DNA from: Cyanobacteriota bacterium
GTDB taxonomy: Bacteria; Cyanobacteriota; Cyanobacteriia; PCC-6307; Cyanobiaceae
Length of the DNA: 5,248 bases
Assembly (NCBI GenBank): GCA_026389255.1
Contig: JAPLIF010000272.1
Location: 1-5,248, forward strand
Direction: 5' to 3'
Shown here: positions 1-5,248 of the stretch, piece by piece
Numbering within the stretch: the stretch's first letter is position 1
Layout of the letters: each line of letters opens with the position of its first letter
The notes under the pieces: generated by a model
What the model was told of the DNA's origin: nothing
What the model saw: only the letters and a program-made list of their open reading frames with translations
The model's database searches: none
Translations under genes and position numbers: made by a program

Positions 1-1390
1 GTGGGAGCGCAGCGAGGCCGACCTGCTGCCCCCCGGGCGGGCCGGTGAGGCCGACCAGTGGCGCAAGGGCACCGACACCATGGATGTGTGGTTTGATTCG
101 GGCTCCTCCTGGGCGGGGGTGCTGGGGGGCCTGGTGCCCGGCGGGACGGTCGCCACCACGGGGCTGAATTATCCGGCTGATTTATACCTGGAGGGTTCCG
201 ATCAGCACCGGGGCTGGTTCCAGAGCAGTTTGCTCACCTCGGTGGCGGTCAACGGTGAGGCCCCCTTCAAAACGGTGCTCACCCATGGCTTCACCCTGGA
301 TGAGAAGGGGCGCAAGATGAGCAAATCCCTTGGCAATGTGGTCGATCCGGCCGTGCTGGTGGAGGGGGGCAAGAACGAAAAGCAGGAGCCTGCCTACGGG
401 GCCGATGTGCTGCGCCTGTGGGTGAGCTCGGTGGATTATTCCGCCGATGTGCCCCTGGGGCCCGGCATTGTCAAGCAATTGGCGGATGTCTACCGCAAGG
501 TGCGCAACACGGCCCGCTATCTGCTGGGTAATTTGCATGATTTTGATCCCAGCACGGACGCGGTGCCGATTGCCGATTTGCCGCTCCTGGATCGCTGGAT
601 GCTGCAGCGCACCGCCAAGCTGATTGATGCGGTGAGTACCGATTTTGAACGCTATGAATTCTATCGTTTCTTCCAGGCCCTGCAGAACTTCTGCGTGGTG
701 GATCTCTCCAATGTCTACCTCGACATCGCCAAGGATCGGCTTTACGTCAGTGGGGCCGCCTCCTTCCGGCGCCGCAGCTGCCAGACCGTGCTGCATCTGG
801 TGGTGGAGCGCCTCGCCGGCCTGATTGCCCCAGTGCTCTGCCACATGGCCGAAGACATCTGGCAGAACCTGCCCTATCCGGTGGCCGAGGCCTCGGTGTT
901 TGAGCGGGGCTGGCCTGTGGTCCCGGAGGAGTGGCGCAACCCAACGCTGGAGCCCCCGTTGGAGCAAATCCTGGCGCTGCGCACCCTGGTCAATCGCCAG
1001 TTGGAGACCTGCCGCAAGTCCCAGGGCGGGGCCGGCCAACCGCAGCAGGATGGCGAGGCGATCGGCTCCTCGCTCGAAGCCCAGGTGCATCTCGCATGGG
1101 CCCCAGGCGAGGCCAGCCAGGATCTGCGTCAGGCCCTCGCCCTGCTGGAAACCAGCCCCCATCCGGAGGTGGACAACCTGGCCGATTGGCTGCTGGTCTC
1201 CGGCCTGCAGATCGGCGGCGAGCCCCCCACTGATGTCCTCGCCGAGGCGACGGAGGAGGGCCTCACCGTGCGAATCGCCCGGGCCGAAGGTCAGAAATGC
1301 GAGCGCTGCTGGCACTACGAAACCGACATCGGCCAGTTCTCGGCCCACCCCAGCCTGTGTGGACGCTGCGTCGCCGTGCTGGAGGGCTGA
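1..1390 (+). CDS. ileS: Isoleucyl-tRNA synthetase, C-terminal part (5' truncated by window edge)
   Basis: Cytoplasmic class I aminoacyl-tRNA synthetase that charges tRNA-Ile with isoleucine. The frame is open from base 2 and the start lies outside the window. Reading in order, one sees the catalytic-domain signature GTDTMDVWFDSGSSW (from about base 68), then LEGSDQHRGWFQSS, then the ATP-site KMSKS loop in GRKMSKSLGNVVDP (KMSKS at 314-328). The helical anticodon-binding domain starts near LLDRWMLQR (about 587) and runs past IWQNLPYP (about 860-885). The C-terminus carries a zinc finger with CxxC pairs at 1298/1307 and 1358/1367 (KCERCWHYE and LCGRCV), typical of bacterial type 1 IleRS. The reading frame is intact, with no frameshift, and it ends in TGA. 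It converges on the neighbouring minus-strand gene with six bases between stops. No terminator hairpin is visible there. Confidence 0.97.
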   Translation, partial: WERSEADLLPPGRAGEADQWRKGTDTMDVWFDSGSSWAGVLGGLVPGGTVATTGLNYPADLYLEGSDQHRGWFQSSLLTSVAVNGEAPFKTVLTHGFTLDEKGRKMSKSLGNVVDPAVLVEGGKNEKQEPAYGADVLRLWVSSVDYSADVPLGPGIVKQLADVYRKVRNTARYLLGNLHDFDPSTDAVPIADLPLLDRWMLQRTAKLIDAVSTDFERYEFYRFFQALQNFCVVDLSNVYLDIAKDRLYVSGAASFRRRSCQTVLHLVVERLAGLIAPVLCHMAEDIWQNLPYPVAEASVFERGWPVVPEEWRNPTLEPPLEQILALRTLVNRQLETCRKSQGGAGQPQQDGEAIGSSLEAQVHLAWAPGEASQDLRQALALLETSPHPEVDNLADWLLVSGLQIGGEPPTDVLAEATEEGLTVRIARAEGQKCERCWHYETDIGQFSAHPSLCGRCVAVLEG

Positions 1391-1396
1391 ACGATC

Positions 1397-2014
1397 TCAG
1401 CCCAGCCCCTTTGGCCACAGCAGCCCGCTACGGTCGCGGTAGGCGTTAAAGCCGGGATAGCGGGCGAGCGAGGCATCCTTTTTGCGCATGTTGGGCAGAA
1501 ACACCGCCAGGCCAAAAGCGGCCAATACCGCATAGGGCAACCAGTGCATCGCCAGCATGGCGAAGGAGAGGTAGATGAGCACCTCGCCCAGGTAGTTGGT
1601 GTTGCGGCAACGGGCGAAAAAGCCATCCTCGATCAGTCCTGGTCGCACCTGGAGCACGAAATGCTTTTGGGCATCACTGGCGAAATGCAGAAACACACCC
1701 AGCAGATTGATCGCGATGGCGCCCGCCAGCAGCGGCAGGGGCGGCAACGCTCCAGAGGCAATCAGCAGAAATGGGGCCAGCCAGTACAGACCCAGGAGAA
1801 CGAACATCACGATGGCCTGGGGCCAGCCGATCGCCTGCTGCCACTGGCGGTCGGGGAAGATGCGTTCCTTGAGGAGCCACAGCATTCCGTAAGTGCCATG
1901 GAGGGCCAGGTACACCCAGGCGCCCATGGAGAAGTTGCCGTAGGACAGCATTAGGCCAGCCACCACCGGGGCCGTCAATCCCTTGTGGAGTTTGATCACA
2001 TGGCGCAGCTGCAT
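1397..2014 (-). CDS. DUF1295 / steroid-reductase- or ICMT-like integral membrane protein
   Basis: A 205-residue multi-pass membrane protein. Hydrophobic segments lie at roughly residues 13-48, 66-88, 93-112 and 141-174. The C-terminal half matches the DUF1295 / 5-alpha-reductase C-terminal / isoprenylcysteine methyltransferase superfamily. It has DAQKHF (114-119), the short amphipathic stretch GLIEDGFF (126-133), the hallmark RCRNTNYLGE (135-144, usually R-x-R-x-P-N-Y-x-G-E) and a basic tail with LPNMRKKD, RYPGFNAYRDR and a final LLWP. In this superfamily the region binds NADPH or S-adenosylmethionine. The substrate cannot be read from the sequence. The usual proline before NY is Thr139. The ATG at 2014 has no clear Shine-Dalgarno sequence, which is common in cyanobacteria, and the length is plausible for a short family member. 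It lies downstream of the lipase in the same direction, but a 105-base gap and a composition change argue against a tight operon. Confidence 0.85.
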   Translation of the reverse strand: MQLRHVIKLHKGLTAPVVAGLMLSYGNFSMGAWVYLALHGTYGMLWLLKERIFPDRQWQQAIGWPQAIVMFVLLGLYWLAPFLLIASGALPPLPLLAGAIAINLLGVFLHFASDAQKHFVLQVRPGLIEDGFFARCRNTNYLGEVLIYLSFAMLAMHWLPYAVLAAFGLAVFLPNMRKKDASLARYPGFNAYRDRSGLLWPKGLG

Positions 2015-2119
2015 GGGTTGGGGCGGGGGAGGAGAGGTGTCTTGAGCGACGCTACCGCTGCCCAGCCAACGGTGTCTGCATGGGGGCCAACACTGTCCCT
2101 AAAGGCCTCGTCACTTGGA
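2015..2119. other. Intergenic gap, left edge of AT-rich island
   Basis: These 105 bases between two minus-strand genes contain no credible coding frame or promoter. Composition changes here. I counted 39/60 G+C in 2041-2100 and 30/60 in 2101-2160, falling to about 42% inside the lipase gene. The gap holds one copy of a 9-bp direct repeat and one arm of an inverted repeat, both listed separately. Confidence 0.6.
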
Positions 2120-2136
2120 TCAGATTTCTAGGGACA
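2094..2136 (-). repeat. 8-bp inverted repeat spanning the lipase stop codon
   Basis: TGTCCCTA at 2094-2101 is the exact reverse complement of TAGGGACA at 2129-2136, with 27 bases between the arms. The TGA stop of the lipase (2120-2122) lies in the loop. The loop is long and no T-run follows on the minus strand, so it does not look like a standard intrinsic terminator. It could be a weak 3'-end structure or a relic of the island boundary. Confidence 0.4.
2098..2106. repeat. 9-bp direct repeat, left copy (flanks lipase island)
   Basis: CCTAAAGGC occurs here and again at 3400-3408, close to the points where base composition switches on either side of the lipase gene. This could be a target-site duplication or insertion scar. 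Such a match could also arise by chance when two regions of about 100 bases are compared, so the reading is tentative. Confidence 0.35.
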
Positions 2137-3304
2137 AGATCAGGGCGGATTCCGGTTCAATCAGGACGGTTTCCGGTTCAATATTGGATCGGTGGGTATT
2201 GTTCTCATCCGCCACAATGCCTATTCCTTCCCGGTAGGTCTCAGTCAGATTGTGATTATAACTAATGCTTCCTTTGTTTAGGGTGAAGCTACGGATTGCG
2301 CCAATGTGCACAAAAGCTTCCTTCGTCGATTTCGCATCATTGGCCAGCCAATCGTCGTTCATGGCCCCCTGGGTAAACGCAAAGGTTTTGTCGATATTTT
2401 CTAGCCCTTGCTGCCTCTGTGCCTTAACCTTATCGCTATTAAATTCATTCATGTCTGCGCCAAATAGTTTCGACGTTGGGGGCGGAATTGTTGGAACAAT
2501 ATCTTCGCTATTCACATATCTAACAATAGATACGTTGTCAAACCATAGGCTAAAATCCTGATTTCCAACTCTGGGTGCCCCGAAAGTGCAAATAGTTGTG
2601 ATTGGTTTGTAGCCATTTGAGTCATGGCTTATCAGAAGTAAGCCAGCCAGCATCGCCAAGGCCCCGCCCAGGCTATGGCCGGTGATAAATATCTTATAGC
2701 CTTTGTCCAGCCAACGGTCGTTGATCACCTTTTCATGGATTGTATCTTTTATGCTGGATTGGCGACTTAGGGGAGGCTCGTGGTAAGTCCCGATGGATTT
2801 TTCTATTTGCGTTAAGAAGCTTGTATGTTCTTCGAGTCGACTATGGTAATCAAGGCTAAATATATTGTTGAATCCCTTGTGGACCTTGCCAAGGTTAGGG
2901 GCATTTCCAATGGTGGATGAGGGCTGCGTGATTAAATTATTTTTCCATTCATCACTGGTCAGTGTCCCTCTAAAGACAATGAACAGCTCTTTTTTTGCAT
3001 GGTTGGCGGCGATGTATCCCATGGGAAGAGTGCGCAATGTATGCATCATGCCTACGGGTCTATCGGTGTGCCACAGCCATGAAATCACTTCATATTGATT
3101 TCCTTCGCTATGACTTGGGCATGTTTCATCAAAGAATGGACTTTCATTGCAGGTTAATTCTTCATTAAAAAGCTTGATGGGTTCTTGGGCCTCGTGGGCA
3201 TAATATTCCATGCATATTTTGTTTTTTTCACAGGCGATCGAAATCAAGTTAGCGAGCTCCGTAGCCTTGCTCTGGCTCATCTTCAGTTCATCTACTCTGC
3301 CCAT
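2120..3304 (-). CDS. Class 3 lipase (alpha/beta hydrolase), AT-rich and probably horizontally acquired
   Basis: Serine ester hydrolase of the Lipase_3 (triacylglycerol lipase-like) family, 394 residues from this start. It has the oxyanion-side motif FIVFRGTLTSDEW (about 108-120), HKGF (142-145), the nucleophile elbow GHSLGG with Ser211 (codon 2672-2674), FGAPRVGN, the acid Asp268 in EDIVPTIPP (codon 2501-2503) and a likely catalytic His351 in SYNHNLTETY (codon 2252-2254), so the triad appears complete. No signal peptide or lipobox is seen. The natural lipid substrate is unknown. The start is uncertain. The frame can extend to a TTG at 3367 directly after a stop, ATG 3304 gives MGRVDEL, and ATG 3280 gives MSQSKAT. 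None has a strong Shine-Dalgarno sequence, and I prefer 3304. G+C is about 42% on sampled lines, far below its neighbours. The last residues are formed by a 21-bp tandem duplication. Confidence 0.88.
   Translation of the reverse strand: MGRVDELKMSQSKATELANLISIACEKNKICMEYYAHEAQEPIKLFNEELTCNESPFFDETCPSHSEGNQYEVISWLWHTDRPVGMMHTLRTLPMGYIAANHAKKELFIVFRGTLTSDEWKNNLITQPSSTIGNAPNLGKVHKGFNNIFSLDYHSRLEEHTSFLTQIEKSIGTYHEPPLSRQSSIKDTIHEKVINDRWLDKGYKIFITGHSLGGALAMLAGLLLISHDSNGYKPITTICTFGAPRVGNQDFSLWFDNVSIVRYVNSEDIVPTIPPPTSKLFGADMNEFNSDKVKAQRQQGLENIDKTFAFTQGAMNDDWLANDAKSTKEAFVHIGAIRSFTLNKGSISYNHNLTETYREGIGIVADENNTHRSNIEPETVLIEPESALILSLEI
2139..2180 (-). repeat. 21-bp tandem duplication in the 3' end of the lipase gene
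   Basis: Units 2139-2159 and 2160-2180 are adjacent and match at 19 of 21 positions, including the exact stretch TTCCGGTTCA. Because 21 is a multiple of three, the frame is kept, and the lipase tail reads EPETVLI followed by EPESALI before the final LSLEI. It looks like a fairly recent slippage duplication. Confidence 0.8.
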
Positions 3305-3513
3305 GATCCCAGTTTCAACGATTCTTTTTAACCGTATCTTTTGCGGTGGACTTCCTGGGCTTTGCAATCAGGTTTTGCTGGATCTAAAGCGGTTTTTCTC
3401 CTAAAGGCAACAGACTTTCGCTAATGCCTCTCCATTGGGGGTGGTTTATCGATTCCTGAGGACTTGGGGGCTCCAGCTTCGCCACCACAGATTCAATCCA
3501 CCCCATCTCCCCC
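3305..3513. other. Geneless spacer upstream of the lipase, right edge of the AT-rich island
   Basis: These 209 bases separate the hydrolase stop (3514) from the preferred lipase start. G+C rises from 25/60 in 3361-3420 to 33/60 in 3421-3480 and 39/60 in 3481-3540. The lipase promoter should lie here on the minus strand, but I see no convincing -10/-35 pair. No terminator with a T-run is visible for the upstream gene. The right copy of the 9-bp repeat is at 3400-3408. Confidence 0.5.
3400..3408. repeat. 9-bp direct repeat, right copy (flanks lipase island)
   Basis: Exact second copy of CCTAAAGGC, in the same orientation as the copy at 2098-2106, so the two bracket the AT-rich lipase segment of about 1.3 kb. 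No transposase or terminal inverted repeat accompanies the pair. Confidence 0.35.
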
Positions 3514-5001
3514 TCAGCCCAGCTCCTCCGCAAACACCCGCCGCACGATTTCGGTCACTTCGGCGGCCATGCGGGCGTCATGGCCCACTCCGGCGCCGGG
3601 GGCCGTGGGGATGCGCAGGGCCAGGGCGAAGCTGCGCTGCCGGGGAGGGCCGCTGCGGTGGTCGCTGAACTGGGCAAAGGCGGCGTAGGTGAGGGCGTCT
3701 ATCTCTGGATCCCCCGTTTCGGCGCCGTAGCCCAGCTTGGAGAGAATCACGGGGCATGCCACCGCATCGACCAGGCCCAGGTGGGTCAGGGCCGCATCGA
3801 TGTAGCGGGCGCTGTCATGGCCCAAGCCCTCCACCACGGTACGGAGGCTGGTCCACTGGGCGCCGGCCAGGCGTTGATCGGGCCCCAGCTGGCGGTGCCA
3901 GCCCACCAGGGTCAGGAGCCGCACCAGATCGGCGGCGCTCACCAGGTTGCGGCTGCGGGCCGGTTGGCGGTATCCCACCAGTAGCCCCGGGGGGCCAAAC
4001 AGCGCGCCGTTCTCGACATAGCTGGGTGTGCCGTAGCGGCCCATCAGCACCAGGCTTGGGTTGCCCGCCAGCTGGCGCAGCCATTCCTGCACGTTCTCCT
4101 CCCCCGGGTTCACCAGGGTCTTGAACAGGGCCCCCACCGCATTGGAGTGGCCCGGAGATTGGGCGTCTTTCTCATAGCTCACCATCTCGCGAAACAGGTC
4201 GCCAAAGCCTTCGCCCAAACCTTCGCTAAAAGCGATGCCGCTGGCGCGGCTCTGGGGGAGTCCCTCCGACCCACCCCCTTCCCCCGGGCCGATTCGACAG
4301 GCGCCAATGGGGGTCATGGGGCTGCGGCGGTTGGCCTGGCAGAGCACATGCAAAGCCGCGGCGATTTTGGTGGCACTCCAGAACTGCACATTGCAGTTCT
4401 GGGCCTGGCGGCCATACCAGCGCACCCGCAGGGGCTGCTCGGCGCCGAAGCTGCCGACGGCCACACAGGCCTGGGTCACCGCCTCGCTGAGGAATTCCAG
4501 GCCGCCCAAGCCAGCTTGTCCCGACAGGATCGCCGGAGCTTCGCCCCGGCGGGGATAGGGGCCAAAGCCGGGGCTCGCCGCCGGATAGGGGACGAGATCG
4601 GGGGGCAGCTGTTCGAGCTGGCGGGCGTACGCCGGCACCGCGGCGGCGAAGGGCGAACCGGCTAGTCCCCGATCGAGGAGGGGCAGGTGGTCGTCACTGG
4701 CCAGGCCTTGTGCCTGCAGGTCTTGGCCCTGCTGCCTGAGCTGTCGGTAGGGACTGGTGGGGCCTTGGCCGGGGCGGGCTAGGGCGGCGTCCAAGGCCGC
4801 GCTGGTGCGGGGGCCGATGATGCCATCGGGCCGTAACCGGGCTCGGCGTTGGAAATCCCTGGTCGCCAGGGAGGTTTCCCTGTCGCTAGTGGCTGGGATT
4901 GGGCCGGCCAGAAAGCCCAGTTTGGCGAGTTGAGCCTGCCGTTCGGGCCCAACCAGCTGGGGTGGCAGGGGCGTCGCTGGGGGCGGCGTTGAAGCGGCCA
5001 T
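3514..5001 (-). CDS. Peptidoglycan-binding-like domain fused to a divergent class A beta-lactamase-like serine hydrolase
   Basis: A 495-residue protein. Residues 20-75 resemble a PG_binding_1 domain (ATRDFQRRARL, then PDGIIGPRTSAALDAAL). After a Pro/Gly/Gln-rich linker, residues about 160-495 follow the class A beta-lactamase/PBP order. They have SATK with candidate nucleophile Ser209 and Lys212, and GHSNAVGAL with Asn287 aligning to the Asn of SDN, though His285 replaces the Ser. GEENVQEWLRQL and a helical region at 354-410 follow, then SKLGYG with Lys422 as the likely KTG box, two beta strands (DALTYAAFAQF, RSFALALRIPT) and a C-terminal helix (477-494). The fold assignment is my inference from motif order. 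Whether it hydrolyses beta-lactams, binds wall peptides or is inactive is unknown. No signal peptide is seen. ATG 5001 is fixed by an in-frame TAG two codons upstream, which is the stop of the nblS-like gene, so the two are probably translationally coupled. High GC matches the host. Confidence 0.8.
   Translation of the reverse strand: MAASTPPPATPLPPQLVGPERQAQLAKLGFLAGPIPATSDRETSLATRDFQRRARLRPDGIIGPRTSAALDAALARPGQGPTSPYRQLRQQGQDLQAQGLASDDHLPLLDRGLAGSPFAAAVPAYARQLEQLPPDLVPYPAASPGFGPYPRRGEAPAILSGQAGLGGLEFLSEAVTQACVAVGSFGAEQPLRVRWYGRQAQNCNVQFWSATKIAAALHVLCQANRRSPMTPIGACRIGPGEGGGSEGLPQSRASGIAFSEGLGEGFGDLFREMVSYEKDAQSPGHSNAVGALFKTLVNPGEENVQEWLRQLAGNPSLVLMGRYGTPSYVENGALFGPPGLLVGYRQPARSRNLVSAADLVRLLTLVGWHRQLGPDQRLAGAQWTSLRTVVEGLGHDSARYIDAALTHLGLVDAVACPVILSKLGYGAETGDPEIDALTYAAFAQFSDHRSGPPRQRSFALALRIPTAPGAGVGHDARMAAEVTEIVRRVFAEELG
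4378..4402 (-). repeat. Perfect 11-bp hairpin with 3-nt loop inside the serine-hydrolase gene
   Basis: CCAGAACTGCA (4378-4388) and TGCAGTTCTGG (4392-4402) are exact reverse complements around a 3-base loop. On the coding strand they encode QNCNVQFW, residues 201-208, ending right before the SATK nucleophile codon. A stem this long with so short a loop is unlikely by chance in 5 kb. No T-run follows, so it is not a standard terminator. Confidence 0.75.
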
Positions 5002-5004
5002 GGC

Positions 5005-5248
5005 CTAGGCGATCCAGCTGGCGGCGAGCGGTGGTTGTTCGCTGCTGCGGCGCTCGGCTTGCAGGGCCAGTTCATCGAGGTCGGAGGATTCCAGGGGCAG
5101 GTCGAACCAGAAGGTGGTGCCCACCCCAGGTTCGCTGGCCATCTGAATCCGGGTGCCGTGTTTGTCGAGAATGCCCCGGACAATGGCTAGCCCCAGGCCG
5201 GTTCCCGCCTCGGTGTGGACCGCATTCTCGACCCGGAAAAAGCGTTCG
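5005..5248 (-). CDS. nblS: Sensor histidine kinase C-terminus, NblS/Hik33-like (5' truncated by window edge)
   Basis: The last 80 residues of a two-component sensor kinase. The visible part is the C-terminal half of the HATPase domain. It has the F-box ERFFRVENAVHTEAG, the G2 box GTGLGLAIVRGILDKHG and the closing strands MASEPGVGTTFWFDLP, followed by an acidic/polar tail ending SWIA. The phrases RVEN-x-VHT-x-x-GTGLGL and VGTTFWFDL are what I know from the cyanobacterial NblS/Hik33/DspA family. That kinase is membrane-bound and controls high-light, nutrient, cold and osmotic responses through RpaB-type regulators. The sensor, HAMP, PAS and His-box regions lie outside the window, so another hybrid or orphan kinase cannot be fully excluded. 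It ends in TAG at 5005-5007, and the next gene starts three bases later in the same frame. Confidence 0.82.
   Translation of the reverse strand, partial: ERFFRVENAVHTEAGTGLGLAIVRGILDKHGTRIQMASEPGVGTTFWFDLPLESSDLDELALQAERRSSEQPPLAASWIA

Noticed and set aside
1059..1066. HIP1-like cyanobacterial palindrome
   Set aside because: Only imperfect versions such as GCGATCGG here and GCGATCGA near 3234 occur. No exact GCGATCGC was found.
182..1348. A long open frame (388 codons) antisense to ileS
   Set aside because: It lies fully opposite an unmistakable IleRS reading frame, has no recognisable domain, and is expected from GC-rich codon bias.
1544..1954. Open frame of 136 codons on the plus strand opposite the DUF1295 gene
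   Set aside because: The minus strand carries clear membrane segments and the family motif. The plus-strand translation is Gln/Gly-rich, low in structure and unlike any family.
3382..3410. Possible lipase promoter on the minus strand: TTGCCT, 17-base spacer, TTAGAT
   Set aside because: The -10 element matches the consensus at only about three of six bases, so spacing alone does not support it.
3438..3504. 7-bp inverted repeat GGGGTGG / CCACCCC in the spacer
   Set aside because: The arms are low complexity, the loop is over 50 bases and no T-run follows, so it is not a credible terminator.
3652..3662. RSG (residues 449-451) as the KTG-box equivalent of the serine hydrolase
   Set aside because: KLG at 422-424 fits better: it is followed by the two strands and terminal helix expected after the class A KTG box, whereas RSG lies in the loop between those strands.
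4147..4665. Open frame of 172 codons on the plus strand opposite the serine-hydrolase gene
   Set aside because: It is antisense to the motif-bearing frame and shows no domain. It is a compositional shadow.
4779..5183. Minus-strand frame of 134 codons spanning the nblS/hydrolase junction
   Set aside because: It overlaps both real genes in another frame. The kinase G2 box and the PG-binding motif lie in the other frame.

Overview
The window looks like chromosomal DNA from a GC-rich unicellular cyanobacterium of the Synechococcus/Cyanobium group. Two features point there: a cyanobacterial-style isoleucyl-tRNA synthetase end, and the C-terminus of a histidine kinase that closely resembles NblS (Hik33/DspA). 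I found no perfect HIP1 octamer, which fits the picocyanobacterial side of that group. The genus is an inference.

Layout. Positions 1-1390 (+) hold the C-terminal part of ileS, cut by the window edge. Converging on it with a 6-base gap is a small integral membrane protein of the DUF1295 / steroid-reductase / isoprenylcysteine-methyltransferase type (1397-2014, -). Next, also on the minus strand, is a class 3 lipase (2120 to about 3304). It sits in an AT-rich island at about 42% GC, against about 65-72% in the flanks, and looks recently acquired. After a geneless 209-base spacer comes a 495-residue protein (3514-5001, -). It has an N-terminal peptidoglycan-binding-like domain and a C-terminal domain that I read as a divergent class A beta-lactamase-like serine hydrolase. 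Directly upstream of it is the 3' end of nblS (5005-5248, -), cut by the right edge.

How the genes relate. nblS and the 495-residue gene are separated by only three bases and lie in the same reading frame, so they are probably co-transcribed and translationally coupled. This would tie a predicted wall-related or penicillin-recognising protein to the stress and high-light sensor kinase. The lipase seems to be an insertion between that pair and the DUF1295 gene, and ileS is an independent housekeeping gene.

The points most worth a second look are the kinase/hydrolase junction, the altered active-site motifs and missing export signal of the hydrolase, a perfect 11-bp hairpin just before its nucleophile codon, and the lipase island with its flanking 9-bp repeat and internal 21-bp tandem duplication. 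Nothing here is clearly a complete new defence or mobile system.
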